Assembly: GCA_011321895.1 (NCBI GenBank)
Contig: DROK01000070.1
Span: 1-8,459, forward strand
DNA length: 8,459 nucleotides
Direction of reading: 5' to 3'
Origin: Thermodesulfatator atlanticus
Lineage (GTDB): Bacteria > Desulfobacterota > Thermodesulfobacteria > Thermodesulfobacteriales > Thermodesulfatatoraceae
This document shows positions 1 to 6,449 of the stretch, one piece after another (the stretch's first letter is position 1; every line of letters starts with the position of its first letter). The notes under the pieces are model-generated. The model made no database searches, was not told where the DNA came from, and was given only the letters and a program-made list of their open reading frames with translations. Made by a program: the position numbers and the translations under genes.

Positions 1-398
1 ACGTCCAGATAAAAGACGAACACAAATTCGTCTCCCTGGTCAAAGATCTCCTTGACAGTGCGGAAGAACCCACGGTGGAGGAAATCATTGGCCTGGCCAA
101 GCGTTACGTAAGCGAAGAATTCGAAGGCGAGGCCATCCTTTCGGTAGGGAAAAGCCTTGATTACTTACGCCACGGCGTAAACGGGATCGTCAACGTTATT
201 CCCTTTACCTGCATGCCTGGCACCGTGGTGACCATGCTTTTGAAGCGAGTGCGCGAGGAAAGGGGGCTTATCCCCGTCTTGACGGTGGCCTGCGACGGCC
301 AGCGCTCCATGGGTACCAGGATGCGCCTTGAGGCCTTTATGCACCAGGTGCACGAACATTTTGAAGAAACAAGGCGTAAACGGCCCCAAGCCGCCTAA
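1..398 (+). CDS. Acyl-CoA dehydratase/activase-type protein (2-hydroxyglutaryl-CoA dehydratase superfamily), C-terminal part
   Basis: This is the 3' end of a gene that starts before the window; the first whole codon is at position 3 and the frame stays open from there to a TAA at 396-398. About 131 residues are visible. The segment with GIVNVIPFTCMPGT, followed by LLKRVREE, a central VACDGQ and RLEAFMHQ, is typical of the C-terminus of the large BadF/BadG/HgdA-related proteins (COG3580/COG3581 type) found in strict anaerobes, where an ATPase-like activase and a dehydratase-like iron-sulfur part are often fused. The Cys in FTCMPG is a likely cluster or active-site residue by family analogy. 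Family members activate or resemble 2-hydroxyacyl-CoA dehydratases and benzoyl-CoA reductases, but the substrate of this subgroup is not known. The GTG at 75 is an internal codon, not the start. Sixty-three bases separate it from the CBS gene. Confidence 0.8.
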   Translation, partial: VQIKDEHKFVSLVKDLLDSAEEPTVEEIIGLAKRYVSEEFEGEAILSVGKSLDYLRHGVNGIVNVIPFTCMPGTVVTMLLKRVREERGLIPVLTVACDGQRSMGTRMRLEAFMHQVHEHFEETRRKRPQAA

Positions 399-403
399 AA
401 ATA

Positions 404-431
404 TTGAAGGCCTCCTGGCTGATGCTATATT
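404..431 (+). promoter_or_regulatory. Candidate sigma-70 promoter (extended -10) for the CBS-DUF39-LarE cluster
   Basis: TTGAAG at 404-409 (4 of 6 matches to the -35 consensus) is followed after 16 bases by TATATT at 426-431 (5 of 6). The -10 is preceded by TGC, giving an extended -10 (TGn-TATATT). Transcription would begin near 438, about two dozen bases before the TTG start of the CBS gene and upstream of its GAGGG ribosome binding site. It lies in the only gap between the dehydratase-type gene and the cluster, so it would let the cluster be expressed independently. This is a by-eye match only. Confidence 0.4.
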
Positions 432-461
432 GGACCAAAATCAGGCGAGTGAGGGTATAAA

Positions 462-1061
462 TTGCGCATCAAACACTGGATGATAAAAGACGTGGTCACC
501 ATCTCCCCGGAGGCCACGGTAGAAGAAGCCATACAACTTATGAAGAAGCACTCCATCAGGCATCTGCCAGTCACCGAGGGGGAGCGGCTGGTAGGGTTGG
601 TGACGGAAAGCAGCATTCGTCAATACGCCCAGCCCACGGTGATGGAAAAGCTGCCTGTGCGAGAAGTGATGATCATCAACCCCATCACCATCGACGCGGA
701 GGCCACGGTGGATGAGGCGGCCAAACTGATTTACCGGTACAAAATCGGTGGACTCCCCGTACTCCATAAAGGACGACTGGTGGGCATCATCACCGTCACC
801 GATCTCCTGGAGGCCTTTATCGAATTGATGGGTATTTTGCGCTCCAGCGCCCGGATTGACATCATCCCCGGCCAGGAGAGCAGCTTTGAAGAGGTGCTGG
901 ATATTATACGGGAACACGGGGGACGAATAATTTCCGTGGGCATGGACGTCCACCCTTCTGGCAAACGTATCTATTACGTACGTCTTGAAAAGTGCCCCCT
1001 GGAACCCATCGCCGCGGCCTTGGAGATCGCCGGACATCAGGTGGTCTCCCTGGTGGAATAA
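462..1061 (+). CDS. CBS-CBS-ACT domain regulatory protein (AcuB-like architecture)
   Basis: A 199-residue protein. Two CBS motifs form a Bateman module: CBS1 at about residues 4-58 (VTISPEATVEEAIQLM, then LVGLVTESSI) and CBS2 at about 66-122 (PITIDAEATVDEAAKLI, then LVGIITVTDLL). Residues about 132-199 look like an ACT domain (IDIIPGQESSFEEVLDII, then GGRIISVGMDV). CBS pairs usually bind adenine nucleotides or S-adenosylmethionine and ACT domains usually bind amino acids, so this is probably a cytosolic metabolite sensor with no catalytic role. The start is TTG at 462, with GAGGG at 451-455 spaced six bases upstream; no ATG is available nearby. It sits 11 bases before the DUF39 homocysteine gene, whose ribosome binding site overlaps this stop codon. 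Methanogen DUF39 proteins carry a fused CBS pair, so this may be the detached regulatory subunit of the next gene; that link is inference. Confidence 0.85.
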   Translation: MRIKHWMIKDVVTISPEATVEEAIQLMKKHSIRHLPVTEGERLVGLVTESSIRQYAQPTVMEKLPVREVMIINPITIDAEATVDEAAKLIYRYKIGGLPVLHKGRLVGIITVTDLLEAFIELMGILRSSARIDIIPGQESSFEEVLDIIREHGGRIISVGMDVHPSGKRIYYVRLEKCPLEPIAAALEIAGHQVVSLVE

Positions 1062-1067
1062 AGGAGG
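1061..1067 (+). promoter_or_regulatory. Strong ribosome binding site setting the DUF39 start
   Basis: AAGGAGG, five bases before the ATG at 1073. It shares a base with the TAA stop of the CBS gene (1059-1061), implying coupled translation. It decides the start at 1073 in preference to the ATG at 992 in the same frame, which would overlap the CBS gene by 70 bases and add a Pro/Arg/Gly-rich extension that is unlikely to be coding. Confidence 0.85.
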
Positions 1068-1072
1068 AAAAT

Positions 1073-2254
1073 ATGGGGTACAAGGTCAAAAAGACGCTGG
1101 CGGAAATTAACGAAAAGATTAAACGCGGGGAAGCCGTGGTGGTCACGGCGGAGGAAATGGTCTCCCTGGTAAAGGAACACGGCCCGGAAGAAGCAGCGGC
1201 GGGAGTAGACGTGGTGACCACCGGCACCTTTGCCCCCATGTGTTCCTCAGGAGCCTTTATCAACTTTGGTCACTCGGTCCCGACCATCAAGGCCCACCGG
1301 GTCTGGTTAAACGGGGTGCCGGCCTACGCCGGTATCGCGGCGGTAGACATTTACCTGGGGGCGACGGAGCCCACCGAAGACGATCCTTTAAATAAAGTTT
1401 ACCCCGGAGAATTCCGTTACGGCGGTGGCCACGTCATCCATGATCTGGTGGCAGGCAAGAAGGTTCTTTTGGTGGCCCGAGCCTACGGTACCCATTGTTA
1501 CCCCCGCAAATACCTGGAAAAAGAAATAACCTTAAAAGACCTCCCTTACGCCTTGCTGTGCAACCCCCGCAACGCGTACCAGAACTATAACTGCGCCATA
1601 AATCTCTCTGATAAGACCATCTACACCTATATGGGGGTTTTGCGCCCGAAGGCGAGAAACGCCAATTACGCCACCGCAGGGCAGCTATCCCCCCTCTTCA
1701 AAGACCCTTACCTGCGCACCATCGGGGTGGGGACCAGGATCTTTTTGGGGGGAGGGGTCGGTTACGTGGCCTGGGCAGGCACCCAGTGTAATTTTAAGGT
1801 GCCCCGCACCCCCAAGGGCCTTCCGCTGGCACCAGGGGCCACCCTTATGGTGTATGGTGACCTGAAACAGATGAAGCCCGAGTGGCTGGTAGGGGTAAGT
1901 ATCCTGGGTTACGGTTGCTCCCTGGCGGTGGGGGTAGGTATTCCCATCCCCATCCTTAACGAAGAGATCGCCGCCTTTGCCGGCACCTCGGACGAAGAGA
2001 TTTTTACCCAGGTGGTGGACTACGGCTACGACTATCCCAACGGGATTAAGCGCTCCTACGGCACGGTTAGTTACGCGGAACTCAAAAGCGGCAAGATCAA
2101 AGTGCTCGATAAAGAGGTCCCCACGGTGCCCCTTTCAAGTTACGTTAAGGCGCGCCAGATCGCCGAGATCTTGAAGGGCTGGATCAAAGAAAAGAAGTTT
2201 CTCCTGGCAGCTCCCCAGGCTGCCTTTCCGGGCACCGAGCTTTACCCTTATTAA
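1073..2254 (+). CDS. Homocysteine biosynthesis protein, DUF39 family (COG1900)
   Basis: A 393-residue cytosolic protein recognised by the overall DUF39 pattern: VVTTGTFAPMCSSGAFINFGH near residues 47-67, YLGATEP at 94-100, RYGGGHVIHDLVAGK at 115-129, ARAYGTHCYPRKY at 135-147, and a glycine-rich stretch around 216-238 ending in GTQC. In anaerobes this family is linked to homocysteine synthesis, with sulfide as sulfur source and aspartate semialdehyde as the proposed carbon source, replacing the O-acyl-homoserine route. Cys57 (PMCSSG) and Cys142 (THCYP) are the best candidates for the persulfide-carrying cysteines described for the family; others are at 163, 174, 239 and 282. Unlike the methanosarcinal protein there is no C-terminal CBS pair: the protein ends at about the end of the DUF39 domain, and a CBS protein is encoded just upstream. 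The usual NIL/ferredoxin partner is not in the window. The LarE-like gene begins at the base following its stop. Confidence 0.85.
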   Translation: MGYKVKKTLAEINEKIKRGEAVVVTAEEMVSLVKEHGPEEAAAGVDVVTTGTFAPMCSSGAFINFGHSVPTIKAHRVWLNGVPAYAGIAAVDIYLGATEPTEDDPLNKVYPGEFRYGGGHVIHDLVAGKKVLLVARAYGTHCYPRKYLEKEITLKDLPYALLCNPRNAYQNYNCAINLSDKTIYTYMGVLRPKARNANYATAGQLSPLFKDPYLRTIGVGTRIFLGGGVGYVAWAGTQCNFKVPRTPKGLPLAPGATLMVYGDLKQMKPEWLVGVSILGYGCSLAVGVGIPIPILNEEIAAFAGTSDEEIFTQVVDYGYDYPNGIKRSYGTVSYAELKSGKIKVLDKEVPTVPLSSYVKARQIAEILKGWIKEKKFLLAAPQAAFPGTELYPY

Positions 2255-3037
2255 GTGACGCTGGCCACCAAACTTAAAAGGCTTGAGGACCGGCTCCGTA
2301 AACTGCCCGGCCTGAGCGTGGCTCTATCCGGGGGCCTGGATAGCAGCGTGTTACTTGTGCTGGCGTGCCGCATTTTAGGCCCCCACCGGGTAGAGGCCCT
2401 GACCATCTCCTCCCCCATTATGGTGCCTGAAGACCTGATAGAGGCCCGCCTGGTCGCTTTAAGTCACGGAGTAAAACACGAATTTATGGCCTTTGACCAC
2501 CTCGCCCTTTGGGCGTTTCAAGCAAACCCTCCGGACCGGTGCTATTTTTGCAAAAAGGCCATGTTCGAAAAGCTACTTTCCCGGTGCACCTTCCCTCTGG
2601 CTGACGGCACCCAGCAGGACGACCTTAAAGAAGACCGCCCGGGGCTTAAGGCCCTAAAAGAGCTTAAAATCTTAAGTCCTTTAAAAGAGGCCTCTTTAAC
2701 CAAAGAAGAACTCCGGGCCCTGGGACGCAAATTTGGTCTGAGACGTTACCGGGAGACCCCCTCCCCTTGTCTCGCCACCCGCTTTCCTCCCGGGGAGAGG
2801 ATAACTGCCGAAAAGATTGCCCGGGTAAGAGAGGCCGAAGCCTATCTTTTATCCCTCGGGTTTTCCAGGGTAAGAGTCCGGTTTCTAAATGATAGGGCCC
2901 TGATTGAAGTGGACCCCCGGGAAATCGAGCTCCTTTGGGAGAGCAGGGCTGAAATCATAGCCCACTTCAAGCAACTCGGTTTCTTAAAGGTTTGCCTGGA
3001 CCTTCAGGGGTACCAACCACCCCTTAAGAGACCTTAA
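2255..3037 (+). CDS. larE: LarE-like PP-loop ATP-dependent sulfur transferase, three-cysteine type
   Basis: A 260-residue cytosolic protein of the LarE/COG1606 family. The N-terminal PP-loop SGGLDS at residues 25-30 binds and cleaves ATP to adenylylate the substrate. PDRCYFCKK (Cys96, Cys99) and SPCLATRFP (Cys172) give the CxxC plus C set seen in LarE proteins that hold a [4Fe-4S] cluster and use it to carry the transferred sulfur. The single-cysteine LarE sacrifices that cysteine instead. Known LarE proteins sulfurate the pyridinium bis-acid precursor of the nickel-pincer cofactor of lactate racemase. No larA, larB or larC lies in the window, so a different substrate is possible. The GTG start directly abuts the DUF39 TAA with no clear ribosome binding site, which suggests translation by re-initiation. 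Its last 14 bases overlap tyrS on the other strand. Family assignment is firm; the cofactor role is not. Confidence 0.8.
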   Translation: MTLATKLKRLEDRLRKLPGLSVALSGGLDSSVLLVLACRILGPHRVEALTISSPIMVPEDLIEARLVALSHGVKHEFMAFDHLALWAFQANPPDRCYFCKKAMFEKLLSRCTFPLADGTQQDDLKEDRPGLKALKELKILSPLKEASLTKEELRALGRKFGLRRYRETPSPCLATRFPPGERITAEKIARVREAEAYLLSLGFSRVRVRFLNDRALIEVDPREIELLWESRAEIIAHFKQLGFLKVCLDLQGYQPPLKRP

Positions 3038-4238
3038 CCCGGAGAAAACGCCTCTTCCCCACCCGGAAGACGTAGTCCCTGCCTGCTTCGAGGAGGAAAT
3101 TTTCCTGCCTTATCTTTTGGCCGTCTATCTGGACCCCGCCCTGGGCCAAAAGCCTCTTCCCTTCGGAGGTACTTTTTACCAAACCCTGGTCTTTGAGAAA
3201 GCGCGGCAACCACACTTCGCCGGCAGGCACCGCCACTTCCGGAAGCTCATCAGGGACTCCCCCTTTGGCAAAGACCTTTTCAAACTCTGCGGCGGCCTTT
3301 TCAGCGGCCTCCGGGGAATGGAAACGGGCCACAATTTCCTTGGCCAGTTTCATCTTTAGCTCTTTCGGATTTATGCGCCCCTGGGCCACTTCCTCTTTCC
3401 AGCGGGCAATTTCTGCCAAAGGGACATCCGTTAGCAGTTCGTAATAACGCCACATGAGGGTATCGCTAATGGACATAAGTTTGCCAAACATTTCCCGGGG
3501 AGGCTCGGTAATACCCACGTAATTGCCCAGGGATTTACTCATTTTCTGGACCCCGTCCAAACCCTCAAGGATGGGCACCGTGATTATGACCTGGGGTTCC
3601 TGGCCGTATTCCCGCTGAATATCCCGCCCCACCAGGAGGTTAAAACGCTGGTCCGTTCCCCCGAGCTCAACGTCGGCTTTTAAGGCCACGGAATCGTAGG
3701 CCTGAATCAGGGGATAGATTAATTCGTGGATCGCGATGGGCCGGCCGCTTTCAAAACGTTTCTTAAAATCTTCCCGCTCAAGCATCCTGGCCACCGTATA
3801 TTTGGCGCAGAGCCTGATGAAGTCTTCTGCGGTAAACCGGGCCATCCATTCGCTGTTAAAGACCACTTTGGTCTTCTCGGGATCCAGGATCTTGAATACC
3901 TGTTCCCGGTAAGTCTTGGCGTTTTCCAGTACCTGCTCTTTGGTCAGGGGAGGTCTGGTTTCAGAGCGCCCAGAAGGGTCCCCGATCATGGCGGTAAAAT
4001 CACCGATCAAGAAATAGACTTCGTGCCCCAGGTCCTGAAAGTGGCGCATCTTGCGCAGAAGCACGGTATGGCCCAGGTGGAGATCAGGGGCGGTGGGGTC
4101 AAAACCCGCTTTAACCCTGAGGGGCCTTCCGGTTTCCTGCGCCCTTTTAAGCTTGGCCAGCAATTCCTCCTCTTCGATGATCTCCACCGTTCCTCGTCTT
4201 AAGTATTCCAGCTGTTCTTCCGGGGATAGCCCTTTCAT
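3024..4238 (-). CDS. tyrS: Tyrosine--tRNA ligase
   Basis: A 404-residue class I aminoacyl-tRNA synthetase that charges tRNA-Tyr with tyrosine. The nucleotide-binding HIGH motif appears as HLGHT at residues 54-58, following GFDPTAPDL. The second signature KMSKS is at 232-236. The tyrosine-pocket region includes YPLIQAYDS (175-183) and LGGTDQRFN (192-200). An S4 RNA-binding domain occupies about 342-398, with [12 protein letters not shown] inside it. Length and the KMSKS form fit the TyrS/TyrZ (type 2) bacterial group, and all expected parts are present. The ATG at 4238 is preferred because AAAGGAG lies nine bases upstream; a TTG at 4265 in the same frame would place that ribosome binding site inside the coding region. 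It is the last gene of the amrS-hypE-tyrS set, 80 bases after hypE. No obvious T-box or terminator was seen in that gap. Confidence 0.95.
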   Translation of the reverse strand: MKGLSPEEQLEYLRRGTVEIIEEEELLAKLKRAQETGRPLRVKAGFDPTAPDLHLGHTVLLRKMRHFQDLGHEVYFLIGDFTAMIGDPSGRSETRPPLTKEQVLENAKTYREQVFKILDPEKTKVVFNSEWMARFTAEDFIRLCAKYTVARMLEREDFKKRFESGRPIAIHELIYPLIQAYDSVALKADVELGGTDQRFNLLVGRDIQREYGQEPQVIITVPILEGLDGVQKMSKSLGNYVGITEPPREMFGKLMSISDTLMWRYYELLTDVPLAEIARWKEEVAQGRINPKELKMKLAKEIVARFHSPEAAEKAAAEFEKVFAKGGVPDELPEVAVPAGEVWLPRFLKDQGLVKSTSEGKRLLAQGGVQIDGQKIRQENFLLEAGRDYVFRVGKRRFLRVKVS

Positions 4239-4247
4239 CCTGCCTCT

Positions 4248-4254
4248 CTCCTTT
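4248..4254 (-). promoter_or_regulatory. Ribosome binding site deciding the tyrS start
   Basis: On the minus strand AAAGGAG lies nine bases before the ATG at 4238-4236. It favours this start over the upstream in-frame TTG at 4265. Confidence 0.75.
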
Positions 4255-4318
4255 AAAAACTTCAAAGGCTATTTCTACCCGAATTCCCGCGCAAACAAAA
4301 GGGTTTTCGGAAAGAGGA

Positions 4319-5317
4319 CTAACAAATACGGGGAAGGGGCTCTCCGGCAAGAGGGGGCACGGGCCTAAGCCCCCCGTAGCAAGTCTGGAGGATCAGGGGG
4401 AAACGCTCCCTGGTTACCTCCCCCACCACGCAGGCCCCCTGGCCCTCGGGAAAACGCCTCAAAAAGGAAGCGGCCTCCTCGGCTATTTCACGGGTCACCA
4501 CCGCCACCAGACGGCCCTCACAGGCCAGATAAAGAGGGTCAAGCCCCAGGAGTTCGCAACCGGCCTTCACTTCAGGCCTTAGAGGGATCTTTTCTTCTTC
4601 GAGGATGAAACTCAAACCCGTAGCCTCGGCAAATTCGTGTAGCACCGCCGCCACCCCACCCCGGGTAGGATCCCGTAAGACCTTGATCTCAGGGCCAAAA
4701 CGGGAAAGAAAGGCCTCGGTTACGCGGTGCAAGGGCTGAGAATCGCTCTTAAGACCTTCAAGGCCCAGATCTTCCCGGGCTGCCAGCACGCACAGCCCGT
4801 GTTCCGCGATGGGACCGGAAACGATAACCCTATCTCCCTCCTTAATGCGCGAAGGCGAAAGAACAAAGTCTCCTTTTAAGATCCCGATGCCGCTAGTGTT
4901 GATAAAGATCTTATCTCCCTTGCCTTTCGGCACGACCTTGGTATCCCCACACACCACCCTGACCCCGGCCTTGCGGGCCGCCTCGCCCAAAGAGGCCACT
5001 ACGCGGGAAAAAAGCTTTAAGGGGAAGCCCTCTTCCAGGATGAAAGCCACGGAGAGGAAAAGAGGGGTGGCCCCTACCATGGCCAGGTCGTTCACGGTGC
5101 CGTGGACGGCAAGGGAACCGATGTCTCCGCCGGGGAAGAAGATCGGATCCACCACGAAACTGTCGGTGGTAAAAGCCAGAGAAGCGGAAAAATCTTTCAA
5201 AACAGCACTGTCAAGGAGGGGCACCTCCCCCAGATGGGGCAGGATGACCTCCCGGAGCAACCGGGCCGAAGCCTGGCCGCCACTTCCGTGCTCAAGCAAG
5301 ATTACCCCTTCCTTCAT
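4319..5317 (-). CDS. hypE: Hydrogenase expression/formation protein HypE (carbamoyl dehydratase)
   Basis: A 332-residue cytosolic maturation enzyme of the PurM-like family. HypE accepts a carbamoyl group from HypF on its C-terminal cysteine and dehydrates it with ATP to a thiocyanate, the source of the cyanide ligands of [NiFe]-hydrogenase. The C-terminus is the diagnostic PRIC (residues 329-332) with the acceptor Cys last. Further family marks are LEHGSGGQ (8-15), TTDSFVVDP (50-58), GTVNDLAMVGA (73-83), CGDTKVV (123-129) and RDPTRGGVA (215-223). The ATG at 5317 overlaps the TGA of the upstream radical SAM gene as ATGA, which argues for this start over in-frame ATGs further upstream (to 5356) and implies coupled translation. 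No other hyp or hydrogenase structural gene is in the window, so its partners HypF, HypC and HypD must be elsewhere. Confidence 0.93.
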   Translation of the reverse strand: MKEGVILLEHGSGGQASARLLREVILPHLGEVPLLDSAVLKDFSASLAFTTDSFVVDPIFFPGGDIGSLAVHGTVNDLAMVGATPLFLSVAFILEEGFPLKLFSRVVASLGEAARKAGVRVVCGDTKVVPKGKGDKIFINTSGIGILKGDFVLSPSRIKEGDRVIVSGPIAEHGLCVLAAREDLGLEGLKSDSQPLHRVTEAFLSRFGPEIKVLRDPTRGGVAAVLHEFAEATGLSFILEEEKIPLRPEVKAGCELLGLDPLYLACEGRLVAVVTREIAEEAASFLRRFPEGQGACVVGEVTRERFPLILQTCYGGLRPVPPLAGEPLPRIC

Positions 5318-6330
5318 GACCACACACCTTCGATGGCAAGCCCGCATTCCGGGCATTTACCTTCCGGGGTCAGACGGTAACTGTTCACCATGAAGCCGTA
5401 ACGTTCAATGAGGAGGGCGTTACAGCCCGGACAGTACGTGTTCTCCCCTTCTTCTCCGGGCACATTACCCGTGTAGACGTATTTTAACCCCACTTCTTTG
5501 CCAATCCGGTAGGCCTGACGCAGGGTCTCCACCGGGGTGGCGGGTCTGGTAAGCAGGCGGTAGCGGGGATAAAACCGGGTCACGTGCCAGGGGGTTTCGG
5601 GGCCCAGTTCTTCTTTAATAAAGGTAGCAATATCGCGCAGTTCACCGGGATCGTCGTTTTCGCCGGGGATGATAAGGGTGGTCACTTCGAGCCAAACCCC
5701 TTGTTTTTTTAGGTGTTTTAAGGTCTCAAGCACAGGGGCCAGTCTTGCCTTACAATGTTTGTGGTAGAACTCTTCCCGAAAGGCCTTGAGGTCAACGTTG
5801 GCCCCGTGGAGATGGGGGTAAATGGTATCCAGGGCCTCCTTGGTCATATATCCGTTTGAGACAAAGATGTTACGCAGTCCCTTGGGGGTAGCCAGGCGGG
5901 CACAATCATAGGCGAATTCAAAAAATACGGTGGGTTCGTTATAAGTATAAGAAATGGTTTGACACCCGGTGGCCAGGGCCGCCTCCACCACCTCTTCCGG
6001 GCTGGTCTCTTCCCCGATCACCCGTCCTTCTATACGAGGATACTGAGAGATCTCAAAATTCTGGCAAAAATCACACTGGAAATTGCAGCCCACCGTCCCT
6101 ATGGAAAAACTCCTTGAGCCGGGCAGAAAGTGAAAAAGGGGCTTTTTTTCGATGGGATCTACGTGTTTGGCAATCACTTTTCCGTAAACCAGGGTATAGA
6201 GGACCCCGTCACGGTTATAACGCACATGGCAAATTCCAAATTTATCCGGAGGGATCTTGCAGCGGTGGTTACAGAGATGGCACCGCACCAGCTGGTCGGC
6301 CAGTTTTTCGTAAAGTAACGCCTCCTTCAT
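5314..6330 (-). CDS. amrS: AmmeMemoRadiSam-type radical SAM enzyme (AmrS, COG1180)
   Basis: A 338-residue radical SAM protein. The [4Fe-4S]/SAM motif CNFQCDFC is at residues 82-89 (Cys82, 86, 89). An N-terminal cysteine set precedes it (Cys17, 20, 24, 34: CHLCNHRC, then GICHVR), and a C-terminal zinc-ribbon-like set follows (CPGC at 300-303, CPECG at 326-330). This layout, with YTYNEPTVFFE (128-138) and the HVDPIEKKPL stretch (56-65), marks the AmrS group. These proteins resemble pyruvate formate-lyase activases but usually co-occur with AMMECR1 and Memo proteins, and their substrate is not settled. Neither AMMECR1 nor Memo is in the window. The ATG at 6330 has GGGGGGAG four bases upstream on the minus strand. 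Its stop overlaps the hypE start (ATGA), so the two are almost certainly cotranscribed. It is often automatically named PflA activase, but no formate lyase is present here. Confidence 0.88.
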   Translation of the reverse strand: MKEALLYEKLADQLVRCHLCNHRCKIPPDKFGICHVRYNRDGVLYTLVYGKVIAKHVDPIEKKPLFHFLPGSRSFSIGTVGCNFQCDFCQNFEISQYPRIEGRVIGEETSPEEVVEAALATGCQTISYTYNEPTVFFEFAYDCARLATPKGLRNIFVSNGYMTKEALDTIYPHLHGANVDLKAFREEFYHKHCKARLAPVLETLKHLKKQGVWLEVTTLIIPGENDDPGELRDIATFIKEELGPETPWHVTRFYPRYRLLTRPATPVETLRQAYRIGKEVGLKYVYTGNVPGEEGENTYCPGCNALLIERYGFMVNSYRLTPEGKCPECGLAIEGVWS

Positions 6331-6391
6331 GGATCTCCCCCCTGAGCCCTTTTTCTTTGAAGTTAGACATTTAGTAAGAGTTGTAAATCTT

Positions 6392-6418
6392 TAAAGTTTT
6401 TTAGGCCCTGTTCGATGA
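6392..6418 (+). promoter_or_regulatory. Sigma-28 (FliA) type flagellar/chemotaxis promoter upstream of the CheX gene
   Basis: TAAAGTTT at 6392-6399 is an exact match to the enterobacterial sigma-28 -35 element. After exactly 11 bases comes TTCGATGA at 6411-6418, matching the -10 consensus GCCGATAA at 5 of 8 positions and keeping the CGAT core. The transcript would start near 6425, about 25 bases before the ATG of the CheX-type gene. Gene function and promoter class agree, which raises confidence above that of a chance match. Confidence 0.65.
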
Positions 6419-6449
6419 GGAAGGAAAAGAATTTTTAAAGGGGGCAGGG

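Noticed and set aside
441..1037. A 198-codon open frame on the minus strand opposite the CBS-ACT gene
   Set aside because: It is the antisense shadow of a well-supported two-CBS gene; its translation is His/Gly/Asp-rich with no family resemblance, and no ribosome binding site was evident.
992..1072. Upstream ATG at 992 as start of the DUF39 gene
   Set aside because: The extension lies inside the CBS gene and looks noncoding; AAGGAGG is correctly placed for the ATG at 1073.
3726..4202. A 158-codon plus-strand frame within tyrS
   Set aside because: It is antisense to a complete tyrosyl-tRNA synthetase with all motifs intact; no domain is recognisable.
5318..5356. Longer hypE start at 5356
   Set aside because: It would add a 13-residue Cys/Arg-rich extension overlapping the radical SAM gene; the ATGA overlap at 5314-5317 gives a start that fits the family N-terminus.
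4809..5393. A 194-codon plus-strand frame opposite hypE
   Set aside because: Antisense shadow of hypE, low-complexity Ser/Thr/Lys/Arg/Pro composition, no recognisable fold.
5314..6330. Naming the radical SAM gene as pyruvate formate-lyase activating enzyme
   Set aside because: The N-terminal four-cysteine and C-terminal zinc-ribbon-like motifs mark the AmrS group, and no glycyl radical enzyme gene is nearby.
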